Of a DNA stretch of 35,195 nt, positions 8,101-14,695 are shown piece by piece. The position numbers and the translations under genes were made by a program. The DNA comes from Verrucomicrobiota bacterium. GTDB taxonomy: Bacteria > Verrucomicrobiota > Kiritimatiellia > UBA8416. How positions within the stretch are numbered: position 1 is the stretch's first letter; every line of letters begins with the position of its first letter. Location: assembly GCA_018645275.1 (NCBI GenBank), contig JABGOW010000511.1:5175-40369 (forward strand), given 5' to 3'. The notes below the pieces were generated by a model. That model worked only from the letters and a program-made list of their open reading frames with translations, did no database searches and was not told the origin of the DNA.

Positions 8101-9074
8101 AATGTCTTTTTAAACGTGTGTTGATTTTTCCAGCCGTCTTTGCCGCGAAGCTGGACCGTGACGCTAGAGGGCATTTCTGAAGCCTGCTCCTGAGTAAACG
8201 CAAGGCGGAGCGTGGCTGCGGGTTCGACCTCAAAGTCGCGAGTGACGGTTATCCCGCTCTTGAACTCCACCCGGGTTTTTGCCCCGGCAGCCAGCGCATA
8301 ACTGTCGGAGTCGATGGACACCGTCGTGCTGCGTTTTTCAAGACCGGAAAGGGAGTAGTGGCCTTGTGCATCTGTCGTTGCCTGCCGGGAACGGCTTGTT
8401 TTTACAATAATGCCCGGTGCCGGCTTTTTATCCGTTGTGTGTATGATGCCTTCAATGGTGCATCCCAGTTCGGCAAGCAGTTCGAGATAGGCGAAGTCAT
8501 CTTGGATCTCAACATCCTGGCGCTTTGGCGCGTAGCGCTTATCATCAATGAAGCAGCGGTAGGTGCCCGGGCTGAGGGATGCAAAGGCAAAAGCGCCCTC
8601 TGCATCGGTTTTTGTGCGGGCCGCTTCCGAATAGTGCTTGCAGCTGGTTTTGCGAAGACGCATCTCGGCAACTACACTCACCCCGACAAGCGGCTTATTA
8701 GCCTCGCGCACGATTCCGGTGCATTCGCCAAGCAGCGAGAGCTTGAGCGTCTTCAGGTCGGTATCTTCATCAATGTGTGTGAATCCATCCCTGAGTCGGC
8801 CGTCAGCGTCCCGGACCAGGATGGTGTAATCCTTCTTGCCACTGGGCAGCGACAGTGAAAAGTCCCCATCATCGCCTGTTTGGGTTGTGGCTTCGAAAGG
8901 CGGTGTTGTCCCCGTTTTGTCGGCATGCAGATGCGTGGCGGAAATGACAAGTCCCACAAGTGGTTTCTCTGTCTCTGCATCGACGGTCCTTCCCGTAATC
9001 GTGATGTCAGCCCGTGCGGATAGCGTGTGCAGCGCGATGAGGGTTGCGAGAAGGTGTAGAATACGAGTGCGCAT
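5112..9074 (-). CDS. Giant exported protein with about 14 carboxypeptidase-regulatory-like repeats
   Basis: A 1320-residue exported protein. AAGGAG sits 5 nt before the ATG at 9074, which opens a clear signal peptide (MRTRILHLLATLIALHTLSARA), so the track start at 9101 is too early. After the signal almost the whole chain is a tandem series of about 14 beta-sandwich units. Each has a G.V.D..G.P..G..V strand pattern, then T.A.G.F.I.GL..G.Y, as in carboxypeptidase-regulatory-like and Cna-B-like domains. No catalytic domain, TM helix or LPXTG-like anchor is seen, so the protein is probably secreted or periplasmic and structural or adhesive. The repeats are divergent, which points to old duplication. 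One unit (about residues 510-530 of the chain) carries a basic, Ser/Arg-rich insertion. Confidence 0.85.
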   Translation of the reverse strand: MRTRILHLLATLIALHTLSARADITITGRTVDAETEKPLVGLVISATHLHADKTGTTPPFEATTQTGDDGDFSLSLPSGKKDYTILVRDADGRLRDGFTHIDEDTDLKTLKLSLLGECTGIVREANKPLVGVSVVAEMRLRKTSCKHYSEAARTKTDAEGAFAFASLSPGTYRCFIDDKRYAPKRQDVEIQDDFAYLELLAELGCTIEGIIHTTDKKPAPGIIVKTSRSRQATTDAQGHYSLSGLEKRSTTVSIDSDSYALAAGAKTRVEFKSGITVTRDFEVEPAATLRLAFTQEQASEMPSSVTVQLRGKDGWKNQHTFKKTLADESVTCTGLRSGTYSLHVHGDGVWFNTNGVQLTAGEIVELSLPVKKTVTVNGSVSDSNGDPIAKASVSLYGVAKTKTPTGGSYSSSHQQGKATTDETGAFVITGITPVSAKIEGKHKDYVDTSLELEITNEAEQEIHLVLEDACSITGAIVGTNGAAIAGAKLTVIEEVKSKNSQGRTSTSRRHRERGESDDDGHFSINGLAAGDYVLEIKHDDYCELKQEVTVTSGSNTLSNIELAAGLSISGMVQESKGELSDGIRVTANGPKNASGTERVWKREEVDADGSFEIGGLSEGRYTINIQDGRDTVSTLSDIEAGTDDIFVSLGAQHSVTGRVVDAEGNPLSGVGVGTARQREGSARFGSSGARQSDIETDSNGMFSVTVREGSPYRITASLSPYLPGNSTVDLSTPASFDNAVIEMTLKEGATIRGTVVDQASGAPVAGIEVRPGTGGWFGGMGMMQGNRDTVETTDSTGAFKIEGVAKGVVELMACSNTDGQRQVLTQKRVLVEADELDGVKIELPTTGRIEGVFITADGDPVSSASVMLQNTSNPRGMQNTQVDEDGSFLFAGVPAGTYQVYATPMNDDADSTDYTSIMAKMVATQAIVKEGETTTLSLRQKSGGSNETSRAGIITVNGTPQPGGKIVFQAAPKTEDRSNQMAMAMRMMGGVKQADIDEKGAFSITGLEPGEYTYRITDPTKPEEPQSGWMAPALTGTFTVEEGDQALTLAIDGKTLSGVVTAGGTPKEGIRMHLTSRTAKGWQEYTQGRNTVTDDEGKYALKCLQPGSYKLRTQTAEFSPSVAFIEVADRNVTHDITLSDGFTLRGQITNPEGNTLPQAAIVVLSPDTEETMGFGIADAAGDYTIQSPLPEGACLLLAFKDGYDIKTQRITLTEDTTWSPKLEPGGEVIISVKDASGNPVTGKYIEVHTKEGARVERCHNEAWAMVGYWSAACNTALNSAGSTTIKGLAPGTYAASLKGEAARTTFSVLALETTEVIIQQ

Positions 9075-9361
9075 GGGGTCTCCTTGTTCGTTAGACCCCA
9101 TCCGAAAAGGGTCTTTGCCCTGAAAGGGCTTGATATACTAGCCCAGGGCAACGCCCTGGGAATCGAAGAAAAAGATGAACCAGCCCTGAAAGGGCGAGAT
9201 ACATCAAAGCTTCTGATGGTACGACCATATATCCCGCCCTTTCAGGGCTAAATTTGTTTCGTGGTCACACCCAGGGCGTTGCCCTGGGCTAGAATATCTC
9301 GCCCCGCTGGGGCTTTTCGGACAACGTCTAGTTACAGATGATGTGCCGATTGGTGTGCGGC
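9075..9361. repeat. Cluster of palindromic intergenic repeats (family A)
   Basis: No gene is seen here. The stretch holds GCCCTGAAAGGGC at 9117-9129 and 9183-9195, the same unit inverted at 9236-9248, CCCAGGGC-AAC-GCCCTGGG at 9142-9160 and its mirror CCCAGGGC-GTT-GCCCTGGG at 9270-9288. A related GCCCCGCTGGGGC lies at 9300-9312. Units are joined by GATATA or GAATATCTC linkers and can fold into nested hairpins on either strand. The 21-mer around the second unit recurs exactly at 25671-25691. These resemble REP/BIME-type elements mobilised in trans by RAYT transposases, none of which is encoded in the window. Confidence 0.75.
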
Positions 9362-9949
9362 TCAGCGATAGCGGTAGACCGCTATCGTCGCAGTCCACCG
9401 TTTACTTTCGGCGTCGTAAATGCTGTCGGAAATCTGTCCCACGGTTGCGCCCTTGTCGAGTGGAAGGGGGATGAGCTGGCGCTTGCCGAATGTCAGAATG
9501 TGTGGCGCTTCTCCCGTTGTCTCCTCTATGGCGTTTTCAAGCTCTGGATCACGAGCGACGCAGACGAGAAACACAGAGGAACGGCCCTGCCCGTGGCGCA
9601 CCATATATGCACTCACATCAACGGCACTCAGAAGTTCTGCGAGCAGTTCGGCGCGTGACTGCTGATCGCCTTTTTTCGCTGCCAGCGCACGGCTGGGAGC
9701 AATTACGCAACGACCGCCTCAACCATAGGTCGTTTTGGTTTGTTTGATCTCGTCCTGCACAAACTGGTGCATAGAGAGAATGCGGTGGACCTGAGATTCG
9801 GTCTGCTGTGAGAGCTCCTGCGCTCTTGCAGCAATAGCGTCGGGATCATTCTTCTGAGTTGCAGCTGTGACGACCCATCCCAACGAAAGGGCGCTTGCGA
9901 GTGCGACTACCACCGTCTGTACTCTCGACATCATGTCTGCATCTTGCAC
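9362..9949 (-). pseudogene. Exported hypothetical protein interrupted by an in-frame TGA
   Basis: Two ORF-track entries (9719-9949 and 9362-9616) are parts of one continuous frame of 195 codons broken only by TGA at 9721-9719 (codon 77). The first part begins at GTG 9949 or ATG 9934 and has a signal-anchor-like segment (VVVALASALSLGWVVTA) followed by a helical, Gln-rich region. The second part reads from GGRCVIAPSR with no further stop to VYRYR. I do not recognise a family. A single nonsense change (a broken gene), a sequencing error or TGA recoding would all fit. No strong ribosome binding site is visible. Confidence 0.5.
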
Positions 9950-10092
9950 GATGACGGAATATTCTGCAAGGAGGGATTGCGACAGGGAGGATTCGACACA
10001 CCCAGGACTGTATCCAGGGTCATTAAGTCCTCAATCGTAACATGCTTTGGTTCACTCGATTACGCTGCATGTTGCAATACCCGTCGGGCCCA

Positions 10093-10167
10093 TGTCATCC
10101 TGAGCTTGCCGAAGGATCTCGTGCTTATCGGTGGCCCTTGAGATCCTTCGACAAGCTCAGGATGACA
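10093..10167. repeat. Hairpin repeat family B, copy 1
   Basis: Left arm TGTCATCCTGAGCTTGCC continues to GAAGGATCTC; right arm GAGATCCTTCGACAAGC continues to TCAGGATGACA. The arms of about 28 bp pair with one mismatch around a 19-nt spacer (GTGCTTATCGGTGGCCCTT). A second copy with the same arms but a different spacer lies at 21361-21434. This is a short non-coding inverted-repeat element, like palindromic elements scattered in many genomes. Confidence 0.85.
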
Positions 10168-10287
10168 CTGAAGGAACCGCAGGAACACCAACCAATACAA
10201 GTATGTCCTGTTTCTGGGAAGTGAAACTGACGAATGCCTGTCCGCTCGAGAGGCAAACGGCCTCCTTTTCCTGAAGAATATCCCACC

Positions 10288-10301
10288 GGCAGACGTCTGC
10301 C
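10288..10301. promoter_or_regulatory. Perfect palindrome GGCAGACGTCTGCC, possible operator
   Basis: This 14-bp perfect palindrome lies directly before the leader hairpin of the sigma operon. Its core CAGACGTCTG also occurs at 857-866 and 34053-34062, with a one-base variant at 10413-10422. A role as a binding site for a dimeric regulator is inferred only from symmetry and position. Confidence 0.3.
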
Positions 10302-10303
10302 TC

Positions 10304-10394
10304 ATGAAGAACGGGTGTTGGGGGCGGCATAGCGCGCTGCTGACCCTTTGTGTTTGCCGTCCCCACCTCGTTCTTCATTTTTCTTTCTTTTTTT
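10304..10394 (+). terminator. Leader hairpin with T-tract (terminator or attenuator) before the sigma factor
   Basis: ATGAAGAACG (10304-10313) pairs with CGTTCTTCAT (10369-10378). Inside, GGGG.CGGCA pairs with TGCCG.CCCC, giving an imperfect stem of about 20 pairs. A T-rich run (10378-10394, TTTTTCTTTC then TTTTTTT) follows at once. That is the form of an intrinsic terminator on the + strand, about 33 nt before ATG 10427. With no + strand gene upstream, it may act as an attenuator in the operon leader. Confidence 0.55.
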
Positions 10395-10426
10395 GGAAGA
10401 ATGCCATCGTGGCAGACGTCTACAGG

Positions 10427-11017
10427 ATGCAGACGGACTATGAACGAGGGTCAGACGTGGTCGGAACTCAAAAGCCTGGACAACGTAAAGCGCGTGATCG
10501 GACAGCAACCATGGAGAAGATTGTGTCCCAACACGAAACAGCACTACTACGCTATGCTGCGCGTTTGGTAAACAGCCCAACCGCCGCTCAGGATGTCGTT
10601 CAGAATGTGTTCATCAAGCTCTTCAAGAACTGGGATGGGCATTCGCAACCCTCAGACAAACTCAAGAGTTGGCTCTTCCGCGTCACCCACAATGAGGCCG
10701 TCGATCTCATCCGCCGCGAATCCCGACTGAAGGTACTGCACGAGAAACACGCCGAGGAACGGCGGGAGGACACCTGTCCGGATGGACACAACTGCCCCCC
10801 CAGTCACGAAGAGAGGAAAGCCACCGTTTTAACACATCTGAAGCGACTCCATCCGCGTGAACAGCAGATTGTCCTTCTGCGACTGGAACAGGGACTCTCC
10901 TATCGCGACATTTCTGAGATTACCGGCCGAAGCGAAGGCAACGTTGGCAACATTCTACACCACGCCATTCGCAAACTATCAACAGTCCTACAACAGGAGG
11001 GGGTGATTCAGTCATGA
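10427..11017 (+). CDS. ECF-type RNA polymerase sigma factor
   Basis: A 196-residue sigma70-family factor with only regions 2 and 4. Region 2 covers LLRYAARLVNSPTAAQDVVQNVFIK and KSWLFRVTHNEAVDLIRRESR. Region 4 covers LHPREQQIVLLRLEQGLSYRDISEITGRSEGNVGNILHHA, a helix-turn-helix that reads the -35 element. The track ORF starts at 10304, but those residues come from the leader hairpin. ATG 10427 is preferred and ATG 10511 is also possible; neither has a strong ribosome site. A linker with HNCPPSH and several Cys/His between the regions could bind metal. The TGA stop overlaps the next ATG, so the sigma factor and its fused anti-sigma partner are co-translated. Confidence 0.88.
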   Translation: MQTDYERGSDVVGTQKPGQRKARDRTATMEKIVSQHETALLRYAARLVNSPTAAQDVVQNVFIKLFKNWDGHSQPSDKLKSWLFRVTHNEAVDLIRRESRLKVLHEKHAEERREDTCPDGHNCPPSHEERKATVLTHLKRLHPREQQIVLLRLEQGLSYRDISEITGRSEGNVGNILHHAIRKLSTVLQQEGVIQS

Positions 11018-14000
11018 ATTGTGAGCAAATCCATCCTCTACTCACGCAGTATCTTCTCGCCGAGCTGGACCCGAAAACAGCAGACTCGATCAAAGCACAT
11101 CTCGAGACCTGCCCGGTCTGCCAGGCTGAACTTGCGCTCCTCGAGCCAACGTTGGCCCTCCTGTCAGACGCCCTGGCAGAACCCGCAACGGCACAGAAGC
11201 GCCTGGAGTCCACACGGCGAAAGCGGGTTCTACATCCCAGCCGCCTGGGGCGGACATTCCACTGGGTTGGAACGTCTCACCCCAGAATGGCCATGGCTGC
11301 CGGCGTCATGTTCGTTGCCGGGTTCTTGTGGTTTTTGGTAACGCCTGCAGCAATGCACAGCGCCAAGAAAGCGCGGGCATCGCGAGTGCGCTTTGGCCTC
11401 GATCTTGAGATGCCGCCTCCACAACGGGGTGTCACCGTCACGGTTGTTGAGCCCGAACCCATGGAAGCGCTTGAGGATATCGAAGAGCCGCTTGCTGAGA
11501 GCCCCGCCCCCAAGCTCCTCCCAGACCCCCTAATGCCCCCGCATCCCATAGAGGTGGACTTCACGCCCGCAGCAACGCTGCCGGCTCTGGAGGTGGCAGC
11601 TCCTTCGCAGGATGTTAGCGTGCAGCCCGCCGAATTTGACAGCGTCGCCATGGTGAAGAGCCCGGTTGTCATGAAGGGCATCTACGCTGGCCGGACACCG
11701 GCTGGCCGCGCCGAGGCGTTGAGGCGCTTTGGCGGGAGCGGTGGTGGCTCTACGGGGGGCGATGGCGACGACCTGGGCATCGTAGTCGCAGACGTGAGCC
11801 GGGAGCGACCCTCAGAGCTCATTAATCTTGCGTTTGCCGACAGTGACGCTGATAGCCTTCCAGACGGTTGGGAGACGGCAGATCGCAGCGGTGCCTCGGT
11901 ACCAGCCAAGGAGACGGTGCCTATCCTGGGCGATACTCCTATCGCGGGCCGGCTGTTTAGGAAGACCACAAAGACGTCCGGCACCCCCGGAAGCCTGAGA
12001 TTTAAAGCGCTCCCAAAACCCGATGACAATAACAGGGATCAGCCGACTGATTGGTTTCTGGGTGATGCAGCCGAGGTTGCGGACTCCGAGACCGTTGAGA
12101 GCCGCTCAGAACTCAATGGCACCGTTGTTCCGAGCTCTGGCAGCACGGAGACTCGAGCGGCCTCATCTCAAGAACGGAGAAGAAGCTTCTACTATTCCCT
12201 GGTCTCCGAATCCAAACCGACCGGGGGCAAGGTCGCTTCTCCCCCTCGTCCGAGGCCTGCCACTCGGGGCGTGGCGGCTACTGCTAAGCCTGCTGATACC
12301 CTTGCGACACTCGAGGCCAACGTCTCTGCTGCAGTGGACGACCTTGTTGAGCATAACCGTCTTCACAGCATCAGCCGCGTTGAGGCGCGAGGGTCAATGA
12401 AAGGGCGATATGCAGAAGCACTGGGGGAGCGGCGAAATCAACTCACAACAGAACTGATGTTACTTGAGGCATCACATCCAGCGTTGCAGGGCGCCAAAGC
12501 CGAAGTGATTCGCGAGGTGGGACAACTGACACAGGCGACAGGTGAAGTCAGCGCAGATCCAGAGCTGAAAGAGAAATCTGAGAGTGAAGAACTCCTGGCA
12601 TGTCAAGATCAGCCTGTGGAGCTTGCAAAGCTGAAGAGGGAGGAGAAGAGTCTGGCTGGCAATCTGCAACCGGATCACCTAGAGCTGAGGGACGTCCGCA
12701 GCAAGATTTCTGGCATTGAAAAGAAACTGTCCGTTGCGGCTGAAGTAGAAATGCAGAAGCTCAAGGGTCGACACAAGGCGCTAACGATACAGCTAGATGC
12801 AATTGAGACTGCTGAATACAAGTGGCAGGTAAAGAGGCAGCTGGCAGAGGCACGCGAGGCAGAGCACAAACGTCTCGACCAGCGCCTTAAGACGGCCGAG
12901 GAGAAACTTGAGCTTGCCCAAGAGACTGAGGAGAAGCGGCTGCAAGAGGAGCGCGAGAGTGAAGCGCGCGAGGACCCTGCTCGGTTCAAGGCATTTGGGG
13001 TGAATCCGTTCGTGGCGGTCGCCGACCAGGCGTTCTCGACGTTCGCGATTGATGTGGACACCGCGGCCTACACACTGGGACGGAACTACCTGAAACAGGG
13101 TTATCTGCCGCCGGCGGAATCCGTGCGTACCGAGGAATATGTGAACTTCTTTGACTATGCCTACAAAGCCCCCGCTCGCGACACATTCACGGTCTATACC
13201 GACGTCGCGCCTTCCACGTTTGGGCGTGGGCAGCATCTGCTCAAGATTGGCGTGAAGGGACGTCGGTTGGGGCGCGAAGAACAACGTCAGGCGTCGCTGA
13301 CATTCCTGATTGATACGTCGGGCTCCATGAACCAGACCGATCGTCTCGGATTGGTTCAGAAGTCGCTCGGGTTGCTCGTCAACGAAATGAATGCTGATGA
13401 CCGCGTTGCCATTGTTCAGTACGGCTCGCATGCACGACTTGTTCTCGAACACACGCCGATCTCAGACAAGGAAGCCATCCTGAAGGCGATCAACAGCTTG
13501 CAGTGTGGCGGCTCGACCAACCTCGAAGAGGGCATGCACCGCGCATACGCGCTAGCCGCAGCCAACTTTGTTCCAAAGGGAGAGAACCGCGTGCTGCTGC
13601 TCTCCGATGGTGTTGCCAACCTCGGGAGCGGGGCGGCAGAGGATATTCTGGAAAAGGTTGATGCATTCCGCCGCCAGGGCATTACCTGTTCCGTCTTCGG
13701 GTTCGGCATGGGCACCTATGACGACGTCATGCTCGAGACACTGGCCAACAAGGGCGATGGGGCTTACGCCTTTATCGACTCTGAAAGCGAAGCTCGACGC
13801 GTCTTCATTGACGACCTATCGGCGACGCTCAATACGATCGCAGCAGACGTAAAGATCCAGGTGGAATACAACCCGGCCTTCGTGGCGCGCTATCGGCAGC
13901 TTGGGTACGAGAACCGTCAGCTCAGGAAAGAGGACTTCCGCAACGACGCTGTCGATGCCGGTGAAGTTGGATCCGGACAGTCGGTGACTGCACTCTACGA

Positions 14001-14364
14001 ACTGGAGCTGGCCTCCGCGATGAAGGCTCCGCGGCGTCATTCTGGCGTTGCAACCGATGTGATTGCGACGGTGCGGGTGCGCTACCGCCGCATCGACACG
14101 GGAGCGGTCGAGGAGATCGAGCACCGCGTGCGCCAGCAAAATGTGCTCCCACGCTTCGCGGATGCCTCCCCCCGTTTCAAACTGGCCGCCGGCGTGGCGG
14201 AGTTCTCAGAGATTCTGCGTGGCAGTCCATTTGCAAAGGGGTCCACCCCAGAAGACGTTGCCAACATGATCCGTCCAGCAGCATTAGAGCTGACGCTGGA
14301 TCATCACGTTCAGGAATTTCTACGACTTGTTCAGGGCGCCTCAGGCATGAGCCGGGGACGGTGA
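11014..14364 (+). CDS. Anti-sigma (zf-HC2) / membrane / VWA-YfbK-like fusion protein
   Basis: A 1116-residue protein, probably the membrane anti-sigma factor of the upstream ECF sigma. Residues 1-40 form a zf-HC2-like domain with H29, C33 and C36 (AHLETCPVC). One TM helix lies at about 92-110 (GVMFVAGFLWFLV). The outside part has a Pro-rich stretch, a calcium-loop-like motif DSDADSLPDGWE (about 275), a charged coiled coil (about 440-670), and a YfbK-type VWA region. The VWA region comprises the N-terminal block AAYTLGRNYLKQGYLPP (about 680), the MIDAS motif DTSGSMN (D767), the SLQCGGSTNLEEG loop and a C-terminal DUF3520-like part. The VWA should bind a partner through Mg2+. It overlaps the sigma stop by 4 nt (ATGA). 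Confidence 0.85.
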   Translation: MNCEQIHPLLTQYLLAELDPKTADSIKAHLETCPVCQAELALLEPTLALLSDALAEPATAQKRLESTRRKRVLHPSRLGRTFHWVGTSHPRMAMAAGVMFVAGFLWFLVTPAAMHSAKKARASRVRFGLDLEMPPPQRGVTVTVVEPEPMEALEDIEEPLAESPAPKLLPDPLMPPHPIEVDFTPAATLPALEVAAPSQDVSVQPAEFDSVAMVKSPVVMKGIYAGRTPAGRAEALRRFGGSGGGSTGGDGDDLGIVVADVSRERPSELINLAFADSDADSLPDGWETADRSGASVPAKETVPILGDTPIAGRLFRKTTKTSGTPGSLRFKALPKPDDNNRDQPTDWFLGDAAEVADSETVESRSELNGTVVPSSGSTETRAASSQERRRSFYYSLVSESKPTGGKVASPPRPRPATRGVAATAKPADTLATLEANVSAAVDDLVEHNRLHSISRVEARGSMKGRYAEALGERRNQLTTELMLLEASHPALQGAKAEVIREVGQLTQATGEVSADPELKEKSESEELLACQDQPVELAKLKREEKSLAGNLQPDHLELRDVRSKISGIEKKLSVAAEVEMQKLKGRHKALTIQLDAIETAEYKWQVKRQLAEAREAEHKRLDQRLKTAEEKLELAQETEEKRLQEERESEAREDPARFKAFGVNPFVAVADQAFSTFAIDVDTAAYTLGRNYLKQGYLPPAESVRTEEYVNFFDYAYKAPARDTFTVYTDVAPSTFGRGQHLLKIGVKGRRLGREEQRQASLTFLIDTSGSMNQTDRLGLVQKSLGLLVNEMNADDRVAIVQYGSHARLVLEHTPISDKEAILKAINSLQCGGSTNLEEGMHRAYALAAANFVPKGENRVLLLSDGVANLGSGAAEDILEKVDAFRRQGITCSVFGFGMGTYDDVMLETLANKGDGAYAFIDSESEARRVFIDDLSATLNTIAADVKIQVEYNPAFVARYRQLGYENRQLRKEDFRNDAVDAGEVGSGQSVTALYELELASAMKAPRRHSGVATDVIATVRVRYRRIDTGAVEEIEHRVRQQNVLPRFADASPRFKLAAGVAEFSEILRGSPFAKGSTPEDVANMIRPAALELTLDHHVQEFLRLVQGASGMSRGR

Positions 14365-14695
14365 CATGAGCGCGGCAAAGGCATTGTTGCGAAGATGGAG
14401 GCGGCCCGCCCCCGGGCCGCATTTCCAGGGCGAGGGCGCCCCGGCTCCATGGTTGCGGCGTTTCCGGGGCGGAGTCGCTCCATGGTTGCACCACGGGGAA
14501 GTAGATCGGCTCTCCAGAGCTGATCAAGCAAAGAGCAGGCCATATGAACGTGCGGCGGGTGCTACAGCTCTGGAGAGCCGTAGCTACTGTGGTGGAACCT
14601 GACCACTACATTTTTCTTACATCCCTTTTACGGGTATCTGACCAGAGGAGTCTTCGGATGTGGTGCAATCAAACAAAACAACAAGGGGGATCATG
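14365..14695. other. Repeat-bearing gap between the VWA protein and the giant membrane protein
   Basis: No gene is supported in these 331 bp. It contains GCGGCCCG-CCCC-CGGGCCGC (14401-14420) and a family-C-like unit (about 14421-14452), both inverted relatives of sequence at 24433-24541. It also holds a 16-bp perfect inverted repeat CGGCTCTCCAGAGCTG / CAGCTCTGGAGAGCCG (14507-14522 and 14565-14580). AAGGGGGA (14683-14690) is the ribosome site of the next gene. An internal promoter is possible in the AT-richer part (14600-14640), but none is clear. Confidence 0.6.
14394..14452 (-). repeat. Repeat family C, inverted copy
   Basis: On the minus strand this reads GGAGCCGGGGCGCCCTCGCC, then GCGGCCCGGGGGCGGGCC and GCCTCCATC. 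The same blocks occur on the plus strand at 24433-24489 with few changes. The block with GCGGCCCG is itself a perfect 8-bp hairpin. Confidence 0.6.

Larger units (their letters stand above)
9950..10426. other. Gene-free region upstream of the sigma factor operon
   Basis: No convincing coding sequence is seen in this 477-bp stretch. It holds a family-B hairpin repeat (10093-10167), the palindrome GGCAGACGTCTGCC (10288-10301), a long hairpin with a T-tract (10304-10394) and a partial palindrome copy CAGACGTCTA (10413-10422) just before the preferred sigma start. The track ORFs here read through these repeats and are rejected. The promoters of the divergent minus-strand frame and of the sigma operon must lie here; I could not pick a clear one. 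Confidence 0.6.

Noticed and set aside
9680-9721. Bacterial SECIS-like hairpin after the in-frame TGA
   Set aside because: The stem is short with a mismatch, the spacing is only roughly right, no selenoprotein family is recognised and no sel genes are in the window; kept only as a remote alternative.
9944-10224. Small plus-strand ORFs across the family-B repeat
   Set aside because: They read through a non-coding hairpin repeat that recurs at 21361 and have no ribosome site or motif.
10304-10426. N-terminal extension of the sigma factor as given by the ORF track
   Set aside because: These bases form the leader hairpin and T-tract, and the encoded residues do not resemble any sigma region.
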